From assembly GCF_022539665.2 (NCBI RefSeq), contig NC_081334.1, positions 3,286,001 to 3,350,000 on the forward strand: a DNA stretch of 64,000 nucleotides. The letters are read 5' to 3'. Source of the DNA: Daphnia carinata (Eukaryota; Arthropoda; Branchiopoda; Diplostraca; Daphniidae). Shown one piece after another: positions 45,064 to 56,400 of this stretch. The notes under the pieces were generated by a model, which saw nothing but the letters and a program-made list of their open reading frames with translations, had not been told where the DNA came from and did not search any database. Each line of letters begins with the position of its first letter. Position 1 is the first letter of the stretch. The translations under genes and the position numbers were made by a program.

Positions 45064-46490
45064 CATAGATAAAGACCTCTGGTTCGCTCTCTGCTATGCT
45101 TTTAGCCCTAGCAGAAAAAGCCGAATGCTTACTCTGGTTACAGTGCCTCTCGCGGACATAGGGAAGAACTAAATGACATGAACGCCAATAGAAATAGGGT
45201 TTAGGTTTGAGGGACTTTTGGCGGATGTTCATAACGAATATATGTTTACATGTAGGCTAGTTCATTATTATTAACATTTGATAAATGTTTATAGGAATAA
45301 TATTATAATCTTATGTCTTGTCTTCCCCTTATGCACATTTTCAAGGAGCTATTGGTACCAAATTAAACATCCCATACTACACTGAAATTTAAGGAAGCTT
45401 TGCACTTGTCGCTAACAAAGTTACTAATAACGAAAAATCAATTTTAATAATTTTCCACCATAAAAGACCTTATGAGTCTGTGATTAATGTTAAGTTGATT
45501 AATGTTATGTGTCTGTGGTTAATGTTTATGATTAAGTCACTAAACCTTTTTAAATAAATCAAAGATTTTTTACTTCAAGTTTTCCACGATCATGGAAAGC
45601 ATGCCAGTGTATTTTTATACAAAACTATCAGACTATCACATGTTTTGCACATAACAGAACACGAGTTAACTCATCCAAGAGTCAGTATCGCTCATTAATA
45701 CGATAAATTGGCCTTTTTTCATTAGTTTAGGTTCTTTCTTTTCATTTTTCTTAATCTTGGCTTTTCTCTTTTTCTGTTCTTCGATGCAGTCGTCCCCTCC
45801 TTTTTCTTCGTGATTTAATTTTATCTTGTTTTGACAAACTCTGTATGATCAGAGGTTGCTGACACAGATGCTGCCTTGGTGGTTTGTGAAAGTTTCACAA
45901 TTTTGTACTATCGAGATCTTGAACTATAGAAACATCCCGAGTTTGAATATTGGTTAGCAAGGTAGAAATGAAAAGACCTTCAGAAGAATTATTTTTTAAG
46001 AGAAACGATGTTAATTGGCCCTCGCTTTTCATCAGGCTCTTGACTTTTTGGCTCAATTTTCTTCATATTGTGGTTACACGGCACTTTCAAGTTCTTGTTT
46101 TCCGTTTTTCCATTTACCAAAGCTGTCCTTGATATCGTAACCTTTAAATTCAATTATCATTTACTTTGGTCTCTCAACATTGTAACGATCACTCCATAGA
46201 TCAAACTGTACAAACCTATCCTATTCTTATTTTCTTTAGGGAACGACATTTTCAAGCCAAATCTAGCTTCAGGACGCCACAAACTGCCACGAACAATGGC
46301 GGTTGTTGGAAAGCTATTTACCCATCAGTAGTGATAAAAACCTCCACTTGATGGCACTGCAAGCAGTGTAAGGATCCAAAAAATCGTAGGAAGGGTACCC
46401 AAAATTTTTGCGTCAGCAGCCCATGTTATTCGTGTTTGTTATTATTTATTTAGTCTTATGGAGATAGCGAACCAGAGGTCTTTATCTATG
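45064..46490. mobile_element. Non-autonomous DNA transposon, perfect 25-bp TIRs, 7-bp TSD
   Basis: The left end 45064-45088 (CATAGATAAAGACCTCTGGT + TCGCT) is the exact reverse complement of the right end 46466-46490. The element is flanked on both sides by ATTCAAG (45057-45063 and 46491-46497), a perfect 7-bp target-site duplication. It is 1427 bp long with no transposase frame; the longest ORFs are about 60 codons. A - strand Lys/Glu-rich frame near 45670-45850 and an unresolved island near 46240-46330 may be captured host sequence. TIRs starting CA and a 7-8-bp TSD would be compatible with the P or hAT superfamilies; I cannot decide between them. Confidence 0.9.
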
Positions 46491-46497
46491 ATTCAAG

Positions 46498-49400
46498 TAT
46501 GAAAGTAACAGGGATTTTTCTGGGGATTTTATTTTTTTTAAATAGGGATTTATGTCCCCAGTCTGGCAACGTTCTAGGGATACCACTTTGCGGAAAGTGG
46601 AAACACTGCTCTCTACGACCATTATGCGCAGTACTAAGGAATGGACGGCAGTGATGAGATGGTAGCAAGAGGTTTCCGACATTTTGGGCCCATGATGTCG
46701 AAAAGTTCGTTCTTGAAGAAAGAAGAACGAAACTATCATGGAGGTTTTACAACCAACTAGCTTAATATGGACCGTGTTTCATACCTGCAAATCGGTAAAT
46801 TTACATTGTGTGATGTACGACTTAATTTTTACAATTTGTATTACATTGTACGTCTCGTAGACCGTATGTTCTGCAGTTGTACCACGTTGCATCCAGGCAT
46901 TTTTAAGGAAAAATCTATTGCCCCGCAGAATCCGGGGGGTAATAGCATTTTGTCTATTGCCCCCCCGGAATCTGTGGGGCAATAGGCGTCACCCATGTTT
47001 AATGTAAAGCTGTTTGCTTTGGGTGAAATTTATGCAGTATAAAGTTCTGGATGATAAAATTGCATTTGGGATGTGACCCAAACTACTGGATCTCTGTCTC
47101 GCAATGACATCTGGCAAAGTATTATGATAAAAAAAACAATTAAAAATTATACTATTTAGATTAGAATGGTGAAATTTATTGCAATGCATGCTGTTTCTAA
47201 CAAAGTAGTTCCTTGCAATGGTTTCTATTTGCTTAATCACATTTTGTTTAGGCAACTGTATTGGGGGTTCAGTAAAAGCCTAATACGATAGGGTTCTAGT
47301 AGAATCTAAACTGTACAGTTTGACAAACCCATCTAGAAAATTGGCACAGTATATTATGTGATTACTTCAAGTTGGGTTTAGTAATTGCAGGCAACTTCTA
47401 ATATAAATGTAACAAAGCATGCTTAAGGGTTCGGTGAGTATAGAGTTATTACAGTTTTGCTGCTTAATGTTTTTGGTTGATGTCTGGGCTTCCCATTTAC
47501 TTGTCTTAAAGGACGAATTTTTCTTAACTTTTTTAAAAGTATGTTGCTGTGAGTATTTTTAGTAATAATAAACTTGGCATATTAAAAAAAGTTAGCATAT
47601 CTTGCTGTTGAATGGTTTGATTAATATAAAAATTTTTACACGACTTGGTTGCTATTCATTGGCATTAATTATTTTTTTCTTTAGGGTTTCCTGTTGCTGA
47701 TGTGCTAGCCATGATACTGACAGATCTTTGTAATATTTTTAGAAGAAGCACGAAGTGGAGCTTTTTGGAGGTAGCTTAGACCACTTGCGTTTAAACCCAT
47801 GATGTTCTGTATAACCCCTGGTTACACAGAACCCGACAAAGATATCAAAGCTGTCTTCAACATGAAAGGACATGGTAGAAGAATTACCAACTGTTGGGCG
47901 GTCAGCTGTAGGTGTTTGTTACGAAAAAGTACGAAAATCAAACAATGATGGTCGCTATGGTGGTTGTCCCGAAAACTCAGCCGAATGCGAAGCTCGTTAA
48001 GTATGCTCTACTATCACTACCTGTTTTAAGTGGTTTCAAATGTAAATCACGTTTTTAAAGAAAAAAGCCAATTATTTTGCTTTTCTTGGCTATTTATTTG
48101 ATTCAGGAAGCAGCGTACTACTTCATGAGAACCACGAATTATGCACACCGAGGCCAAACAGTAAGGGCCTCTAGGGTAATTATCTAGACAGAATGTCGAT
48201 CAACTCGTCGTTACTGTCTGATGTACTGGCTATTCTATAATTCTAGAATCTAGTTTGTATGTCCCATACATTAAAGTTTTAAATACTCTCAATAGATTAA
48301 CACATCTGCGAGCAAGGACCTTTACGGGCTATGGGATCCTCAAAACGTATGACAACGAGCCCATATTCAAGTTGTAGCTCGAAAGTTCTACAACTAATGT
48401 TTTCCCTGAACATCAATGCAGCATGGAATGCTTTACAGGTCAATGGTACACTAACATCCCAGAGATATTATTCATCTGCTTTATTTGTTTTTCTTGCAAT
48501 AGATGCCTAATGCGAGATGTGGAAAATGCTTGACAGAATGTGTAGGCTATTTTGATTAGACACATTGGTACCTAAGGTTTCTTGTGTTGGGTACATCAAA
48601 GCAGAAATAATTGTACTACAAAAAATGTGCAAGGCATGCTGGTCTGTTCTTCACAATTATGAGAGGTATAGAATTTATCAAGTAGCATTAAGGAAAGCTA
48701 AGGTTACCTAGAACTGATGAGGTTAATGTGGACATCAAGCTTTCAACTCCATCTATCTAAAACCTCCTGGCCTTTGGTCTTATTATTTGACCAGCTATTG
48801 CAAATCAAGTCGAGGTTAGTTTCAAAACGAAGAGGAAAGAATACTATAGAATTTGTGGTGTTTGCATCAGCAATGGACCCTTCTTTTATTTCAGAATTGC
48901 AAGGTACTGATCGTTTGCGTTGGAAATCTATATTTGGCGATGGTTCCAAATGTTATATTTTACTTATTATTGTGCAGGCTTTTGCGGTCCAATCTGAGTG
49001 AAAACTGCTGTGTAACTTATTACATGAGGAACTGGCGATTTTTGGAGATGGTTACACCTGGTAATACTTTTTTTTTTTTTTTTTTATATACAGAGTGCCT
49101 AGTTTTTTTTTTTTTTCATACATCCATTATATTAGATTAAATTCTTCTGAAAGAGAAGCATTTGCCTATGGATAATGGTAACCCCAAGTGCGTCAAAACT
49201 TCGTTCCTAAAAAGAAGTTTCTAGGTATGAAGGCAATTTTCTTTAAATTATTTTCAGTTTTCTCTTTATTTCCCGGCAAATCCTAGTACCTGGCCAAGGA
49301 AACAGTTTTTAGCCTTATTATATGACAAACCTTCCGAAGTCGCACTAAGTTGAATTTATTAATGAAGGGGAAAGAAAACTTCAAAAAAAATTGGAGCTTT

Positions 49401-50564
49401 GCATTGTCGAAGAATTTCTATTGGGTCGGATTTCAAAAGTGCTAGCCTTGGGCGTTATTAAATGTTCAGTCGTCTATGGTTCTTCAATAATTTGTTCCAC
49501 GTGCTATTGCGTGACTATTGTTAGAATTTCGCCATCCAAGTTATGAGGAAACTCGTGTAGCTTCTCAATTCATGATGAACAAAGGATTCGCGATCGCCAT
49601 TGGAGATGTTGCATTTGGTAATGTGTTTTATGGATTTTATTCGGTGTTGTAATCTTAATTTATCTTTGATAATTCCCAACGAAGAAGAAGCAGATGAGGC
49701 AGGCAATAGTTATCTGTTGCTGTACAGTGCGCTCGCGGCCTCTCCGGTGTTAGCAGTGCAATTGGCACATGAAACGATGTTTCAACGAATACGAATGCAG
49801 TCGTCTTTCGGTTCAGCGTTGGATAAGGAAATATGCAACGGTTATGATGTGTCCGGCAGTATGTTCCATTACGATCGCCGTAACGGAACACGTTTTACGT
49901 AATTTCGTTTTCTATGTCCGGACATTGGAAACATTTTAGGTGATATTCTTTGTTTGTTGCTCGTGCTGCCACATGAAACCTGTCGTTGGCTTATTTTGAG
50001 AAAATGTGCATGTCCTATATCGTTCTTTGTACCATATTAAACGGCCGCCAGATGATTCTCAGGTGTAGTTGTCTCTTGACTCTGTCTCCTCACTTTCCTA
50101 CCTCCACTGTCAGTCGCCAAACGTCTAATAATAGACTTCAGTATAGTGAAACTGTGCAGCAATTTATATACCGAAACAGCAGGTAAGAAATGATGTGTTA
50201 TAATTTTCAACAAAAATATGTAGTATCGTTTTGTCTTAAAAATGCCGTTTGATGTTGGTCATGTCCGCGAGTAACGAGCCGTAGTCAAATATTTTTGCTA
50301 AATTTTGAATCCAAATCACGTATTTTCGTAAAAATTTCTCTGGTTTTTAATAAATAAATAAAAAATTGATAAAGTTGCAATTTAGTATTAGCCCAACATT
50401 TGATCGAGTGCTAGTCACAATTTTTAAGGGGACGCTGGGAATTTGCGCTTTAAAAACATAATTAACGTGTTCCTATCAGCATATCACTGTTAATACAGTT
50501 TACTCGTTAAAAAAACAAGTTTTACACTTCTTTAAAAACCTGCCTTTTGATTATAAATTTAAAA
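46498..50564. other. AT-rich region without recognised genes
   Basis: Includes the double hairpin at 46915-46985. Open frames at 48717-49001 and 49600-49902 (+) were examined. The latter has a GC-balanced second half (EEEADEAGNSYLLLYSALAA to HYDRRNGTRFT, about 49678-49902) that could be an exon, but no partner exon or family was found. Confidence 0.4.
46915..46985. repeat. Two tandem hairpins sharing the arm CTATTGCCCC
   Basis: Hairpin 1: CTATTGCCCC at 46915-46924 with an imperfect partner ending GTAATAG at 46945. Hairpin 2: CTATTGCCCC at 46954-46963 with a perfect 10-bp partner GGGGCAATAG at 46976-46985. The loops share AGAATC/GGAATC sequence, so the unit is both a direct and an inverted repeat. 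Confidence 0.85.
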
Positions 50565-51479
50565 AACAAGATGGCGCTACTGCTCCTGCTAACTTGTGTT
50601 GTGATTCCGTGTGACAAGAAAGATCCGTGTTCGAATGTTTGTTAACTGTGTTACGTTCCAGTAGAAAATTCGAAAAATGGTGTGCTACTGTCTGCCAACT
50701 ACCAAGTGTTTTTTTTTCTCGTGTGTTATGGAAGTAAGGCAGATCAACTGGATTATTTTTCTGGTATCTTGTCTCATCTATGCCAACTGTGAAACCCCAA
50801 AACTGTTAGCAACCTATAGTTGTTGCATTCCATTTTGCTATGAAGTTGCTCACCTAGAGGTATAAGACTTATATTTTTGCTATAAGTATCTGGTTGAAAT
50901 GATTCTGCTTTTAAGATTTAGCTCGTGAAACTTGCATTGCAAAGAATGATGACGGGGAAGAAATGTCACCAATGATACAAATGCTGTGGGATGGAATACC
51001 ATAATATTATGCTGCTACCCTTAATACGCTCATGATCTTCTGTCATTTCCACTCTGACTAGTGCATGATCATCATCATTTTGTGTATCCAACTATAACCA
51101 CCACCATTTCAGCATTCATCTTACAATTTCTACTTAGCTGCGAACACACAAACATATACGTCAAAAGCATTTCCTGTGGTATTAGATGTCTTTCTCGTTT
51201 AGTACTGCTTTTTTCAATGTCCCCTCATAGAAGAAGCTATATTTTTTTCAATATCCCATCGTAGAACTGCCAAGCCTTTGCCTTCATCTTCATAACTTCA
51301 GGCCCTACAGTCTTTCCAGCATTTGGACAACAGGCGTAAGTCAAATTGTGTTCTCTGTTTTAGTTACATAAACAATCTTATATTACCCAATAAGTAACAC
51401 TTTTTCTTGACATTAACCATCTAGGACTATGCCTTCTTCCTCATTCGGATTCATCCTCAATATTCAAAGTTTTCCCTTC

Positions 51480-51690
51480 TTCGCTTCATCGTCGTCCCGT
51501 CTTCGCCTCGTCCGTCCATCGCCTCGTCCGTCCATCGCCTCGCCCGTCACCCCGCCTTCGCCTCATCGTTGCCCGCCTCGCCCGTCGCCCCGTCATCGCC
51601 TCGTGGTCGCGCCGTCTTCGCCTCGTGATCGCGCCTTTTTCGCCTCCCCTATCTCCCCTTCGTCACCTCGTGGTCGCCTCATCGTGGTAT
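51480..51690. repeat. GC-rich degenerate tandem array, copy 2
   Basis: Units resembling CGCCTCGTCCGTCCATCGCC repeat degenerately, equivalent in position to the array at 37310-37510. Confidence 0.85.
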
Positions 51691-51730
51691 TGTTTTGTTT
51701 TGTTTCGTATTATGTAATGCTAATCTAATT

Positions 51731-52045
51731 AACTCGTTGGCTGCCACCCACCCACTTTGATCCCCTTTTTTTTGTAGCTTGACAGGGACGGGCCGCGCTG
51801 TTCTGCTCCATGGTTTATCTGCCATGGGGTGGAGCAGCGCCACTGCCCAAGATTGGCCGAATGGCCCACAGGCAACGCACCATAGGGAATTCCCTTATTC
51901 GATGCGGCTGATGAGACCGGGGGTGTGCGTTCCCAGAAAGGTCTCATCGCCGTGTCAGCCCGGCCTACCCGGCCCCCTTGGTCGCTATCCCTAGGATAGC
52001 GACAGTAGCGATTGTAGAAAATGGTGGCGTGGCAGCCAACGAGTT
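51731..52045. mobile_element. TIR-bounded, hairpin-rich module, copy 2
   Basis: A perfect 17-bp inverted repeat (51731-51747 AACTCGTTGGCTGCCAC; 52029-52045). It differs from copy 1 at two TIR positions, each changed on both arms so that pairing is kept. The terminal internal stem is 10 bp here (51981-51990 with 51994-52003), and its T-A pair replaces C-G of copy 1. The GATGAGACC/GGTCTCATC stem is identical in both copies; the neighbouring GGACTTGCC stem is replaced by GGCC/GGCC. Confidence 0.8.
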
Positions 52046-52189
52046 AGTTGTATGTATTTGTGTATGTATTGTATTTTGTATAGTGTATTAAAATGTATGT
52101 AAAGTGGTGGATATGTGGGTGGAAGGAGGGACAATAAAATACTTTATACAATATTTACTTTTGTATTATTTATTTTATTTGAAATTGAC

Positions 52190-52258
52190 GGACTTGGGGA
52201 TTGAACCCAAGTATTCTACTATGCTAGCCCCATGCTATATCGTTACGACAACGCTGCC
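52190..52258 (-). repeat. tRNA-like module, minus strand (copy 2 of 37999-38070)
   Basis: On -, ACTTGGG-TTCAATC-CCCAAGT forms a perfect 7-bp T-arm-like stem. Upstream sequence is A-box-like. Probable SINE head. Confidence 0.6.
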
Positions 52259-52344
52259 TTAATTTATTTCAGTAGGCATTCCATAATAAGCTAGTGCGAA
52301 GTCCCTTTTTACATAGCTATCGAAATCTAAATCATTGTTAGTAA

Positions 52345-52420
52345 GTACAGATATGCCATAACGGTAGGATGCTGGCCTACAGTGCGAAAGGTCCGTGGGT
52401 CCAACCCCAGAATGGTTAAT
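52345..52420 (+). repeat. Degenerate tRNA-like module, plus strand (copy 2 of 38158-38232)
   Basis: Contains AGTGCGAAAGGTCCGTGGGTCC-AACCCC, a mutated B box relative to GGTTCGATTCC of the first copy, so pol III activity is probably lost. Confidence 0.5.
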
Positions 52421-52529
52421 GTTGCTTGGACGTGGTTGTCCCAGGATAATTCTGGGACGCTGGAAAGACTTTTTGCCATTTTTCGTTATTTCACAAATAA
52501 ACATTTGCACACTGAAAATTCCTCGTTTG

Positions 52530-52600
52530 GCGATTCTGAGTATTGAACCCTATACCTTCGACTTCTGAAGCCGATGCTTTACCACTGAGCCATTTCACAT
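52530..52600 (-). repeat. tRNA-like module, minus strand, Leu(CAG)-like (copy 2 of 38380-38450)
   Basis: On - it reads TGGCTCAGTGGTAAAG, then an anticodon arm TCGGC-TTCAGAA-GTCGA (one G-T pair) and B box GGGTTCAATACTC. Same anticodon CAG as the first copy. Confidence 0.6.
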
Positions 52601-52724
52601 ATTCTATCACTACAATTATTAATAGTGAACTTAGGAATAAGATTTGGACTTAGAATAAACAATGAACAACTTATATTCCTTCGCCTATACCAGTGTTCAT
52701 GCAACGACAACCCCAGCAATATTA

Positions 52725-52800
52725 ATCATTCTGGGATTCGAACCACAGACCATTCGCACTGTAGGACAGCATGCTACCTTTATGCCATAACTATCCTTGT
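52725..52800 (-). repeat. tRNA-like module with perfect B box GGTTCGAATCC, minus strand
   Basis: On - it is related to 38158-38232 (shared AGTGCGAAWGGTCTGTGGTTCGA) but inverted relative to it, so it is a separate insertion of the same SINE family. Confidence 0.6.
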
Positions 52801-52951
52801 AGACATAGTTTGAAATTTTGATAGCTATGTAGGTATGCGAAAAAGTAAAAAGAAAAAAACATAAACCGGATATGCAGTAGAAAAATGTAAAATAAAGTAT
52901 TCTTATTAACTGTTTCCTTAGACAAAACGATTCCGTTCTGTATTCAGGTAT

Positions 52952-53640
52952 CTGCCATCTTTTGTTCGTCAAAGAAGCTTATTGATTTTCCAACATTTCC
53001 CACGCTGCCCGTTCGACCAACACGATGAAAATACTCTTCAATATTAGTTGGCAAACCATAATTTACAAAGTATGGCCAGCTTCATGACACAAGGGGTAAG
53101 ACAATGGACCTGGGAACATAAGATATTTTTGTGAAGTACAATTAACATTATGTTGTAATACTTGCTGCCACCACTGCCTCCTCTTTGTGGACAATCCCTT
53201 GCTATATGGCCCTCTTTGCTGCACTGTTACAAAGAAACATTAAAAATTTGGAAAAAAAACAAACAAGATCTGAGTCTCATACTTACCTTATGACATGTAC
53301 AAGCTCCAACACCCATCTTTTCCTTGTAGGCATTCCGGAGGAATATTCTTCTCTATATTACATAACCATGGATTAGCAAGACCAGAATGTAATAACCCAA
53401 AATGATTTTTTTTTACCTTATGGCGGCTACGACTTCCACCACCATCGCCAGCTCCTTATGGACAATCTCTCGAAAAATGTCCCTCTTCCACACACTACAT
53501 AAAGCACCAAGAAGTTAAGTTTGAATATATATTTCTATACTTTTATCTTACTTTGTTACTCCACCACCACCGTCCCCTCAGACTTGTGGACACTTTAACA
53601 AAATATCGTTCTTCTTGTCCACACTGTTGAACTAAACCGT
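52952..53640 (-). pseudogene. Vasa/DDX4-like fragment: CCHC zinc knuckles plus DEAD-box motif VI
   Basis: On -, from high to low coordinate: a degraded knuckle exon (about 53637-53550), an exon with CVEEGHFSRDCP then TAA, and an exon pair spliced at TGTCATAAG|GTAAGT to CAG|TGCAGC that restores a perfect CX2CX4HX4C knuckle (CHKCSKEGHIARDC). At 53068-52952 comes [20 protein letters not shown] then [20 protein letters not shown] and a stop: the C-terminal motif VI region of DEAD-box helicases, with GRTGR changed to GRTGS. The whole helicase core between is missing. Zinc knuckles upstream of a DEAD box are typical of crustacean vasa proteins. Truncation, stop codons and frame breaks make it a pseudogene. 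Confidence 0.75.
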
Positions 53641-54225
53641 ATTAAAGTAATCACACTGTTATCGGAAGGCGAGAAGGAAAGATGTACATTCCAGTTCAGC
53701 TAAGCCTGTTGCATTTACGGTGAGGTAAATACTTCATTGGCGTAAGACCTCAACACTTGACTTTTACTCATTTGCCTTTTCACAATAAATTGTAAAAACA
53801 ATCACACTTCCTCCACACACCCACTTTCTTCCTACAACATTCTGCTTAATACAATAAATATTTAATTCAAATTAGAAAAGCACATTAACTCTGAAAAAAA
53901 AAAGCAAATTAACTCTAAAAAAAAAAAGCATTACCATGTGTTACAGCTCCAATGGTGATAGAGAATTCTTGTTCCATCCTATAAGCAAGCAGCTACATAG
54001 CAGTTGAGACAAAGCCTAGACGATAAAAATTCCATCCATCTTATCAATTTTTATGAAATGTTGGTATACCACATGTCCACATGCTTGTCATGTAGTTCCT
54101 ATTGCAAAGGTGATCGACTTCGTACGACTACTCGAATATGGGTTCGTTGTTGCATTTGATGAAGGCTCTCAATCCCGAAACAGCTACTTGCTCGCAGATT
54201 TGTTACTCTATCTGAAGGATTACAA

Positions 54226-56400
54226 TGACGATGAAAAATACGAAAGAAAGAAAACTCGCCATAGGATCGAGACGATTCGCGGCTGACGTCACCGCTGCTC
54301 CGAAGACGATCTTTGTCGCTTTGATCCGGGTGCATGACGAGAAGTTCTGATTGGGAGAAGAATGATCTTTGTCGGAGCCGCCCTTGCCAGAATCACGTTT
54401 GCACGATTTTTACGATCAATTCTACTGAAATCGAAGCACGAGAAATCAACACATTAGTTTATCAAAGATTCAAAGGAAGTTTAAAGATATTTACAACCAC
54501 CATTCATCCATTCATTCTTCCATCCTTTCATTCTTCCATCCATTCATATCAGATAATAGAAAAACCGAAAGGAATGGAATTCGCTGCAAGTATCGCCAAT
54601 AAGCTGGCGGAGTGGACATCTTCATGGTAATTGTCAATGTCTTGTCTCTGTAAATATAACTTTGTTGCTTGATTTCATGGTACCTGCAATAAAAAACCAA
54701 CAATGCTGTCATATATTGGCAACTCTCGAGATTAGAGTTGCGCTACTGTACGTTTGTTCAATAAGCACATATAAAAACTTAAGAGAGTGAGTGTGTGATT
54801 AATGAATGTAAAATGACTGAGACAAAACTAAACATGATGCAAACCAAACACATGCAATGGCGGTATTTGACTTACATCAATCATTTTCTCTCCTTCAAAT
54901 GAGCTTAGTAATTCCACTGTGCAAATGAGCTTAGTATTGGCAACTGGGCAAATGAGCTGTTTAGGCTACTCACCCTTTCTTTACTGTGCATCCACTAAAT
55001 TCATCAAAGTAAATGTTGTTCTCTCACCTTACCATCCCGGTTTTCATTAAATTTTTTCGTTTAATTCTGGTAGTTCTGTAGAAAAAAAACTTTCGCTGTT
55101 GTACTAGAATAATACAAAGCGAGAATGTGTGAAAAATAGACATGCTTGCTTTCATATACATTAACAACTTTACACATACCTGAATCTGAAGTGACATGCA
55201 GTCGGACACTTAAAACAGAATTGTGGAGTGTTTATGTGCTTCATTCTGGTTATCAATCGCCTCGCAATTCTTTAACTTCAGCAGAAACGTGGCAAGGTCT
55301 TAGAAACCAGTAAATAAAGAGGTTATCAGACATAAATGTGAAGGGCGTAAATTAAGTACGTAATTAATGCCATAATAAAGTATAGATTACCTTCGGCAAT
55401 TGAGAAGTAGAAATTCAGTACATCGTGAACCCTCTCAAGAATGCATTATGAATATCAAATATTTCCTGATCCATACACTTTTATCAACAGGGAACACCTC
55501 AATATTCTAAGTGTCTAGATGCAGCGAATTCATGGAAATGCGTTGTTTTAAGGGCTTCCATGCGACGTTGCCGTACCTTTTTAAAAAGACATGACAATAT
55601 GCCTTTTTCACTTCAGAACAAAAAGGATTGTTAAATATTTTACCGCTAGATGTCGTTGACGTCGGGAAACTCGTCCAAAAGCAAACTTTTTGAGTTGTTA
55701 ACTTTTTAGTTGGTTACACCCGTTTTCGATGCTATCGCAAAACCCGATTGACTGATGCCGTTCATCCAGTAGTTTTATTTTTCCTACAGTTTTAGGCTTT
55801 CTACGTAAAAGCGTATAAGGAATAAAAGGGTGGAGGTTTGACACATATCGCTTAACATTGTACGATGATGTCATGTCTTATAAGATTACAGTAGTCTAAT
55901 GAGATCACTTTGCCATATAGACTCTACTGTAGTGTCACTAGAGCCGTTAACCAACGTGTTCTTATTAGGTGCATACTTAACATTACCTTCTACACTGATT
56001 TCTGGCTCTTGCCTCAGTCTTTCCCCCGATGCATTAGCAACCTCCCCGTCCAGCTAGTACAACTAGCAAGGCTTGCTCAAGTTCCATGAAAATCTAATGC
56101 AAAAGCAAAACAAAACAAACCAACAAAATTATTTTTCTGTATTGATTTGTAATCCAACGGTACCTGTCGCATTGGACCTACGCTGACGACCGGCCCAACC
56201 GTGGAACCTACTCAAATGAATTTCTTCAACAGAGGTAGTTACATTCATTTTGATTTTTACACAACTTTCTCTAGTCCAGTGACATGCATAGCGTGAATGG
56301 TTTTAATTGCGGATGTAAGCCCTAAAACGTAACACGCAAAATTCATAATAATGAGGAGGCTGCGTGTTTGCTGTACGCAGAACTTGCCACATTCGAAATC
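54226..56400. other. AT-rich region without recognised genes
   Basis: Short frames only. About 54495-54550 has imperfect tandem CATTCATCCATTCATTCTTC units that drive an open frame at 54334-54630. No exon or RNA gene supported. Confidence 0.45.

Larger units (their letters stand above)
50565..54225. repeat. Large composite repeat block, copy 2
   Basis: Second copy of the block described at 36385-39715, same orientation. In this copy the GATGGCGCTA start is followed by an open signal-peptide-like frame (MALLLLLTCVVIPCDKKDPC, 24 codons). An extra 0.7 kb with a vasa-like pseudogene is present at 52952-53640. Confidence 0.85.
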
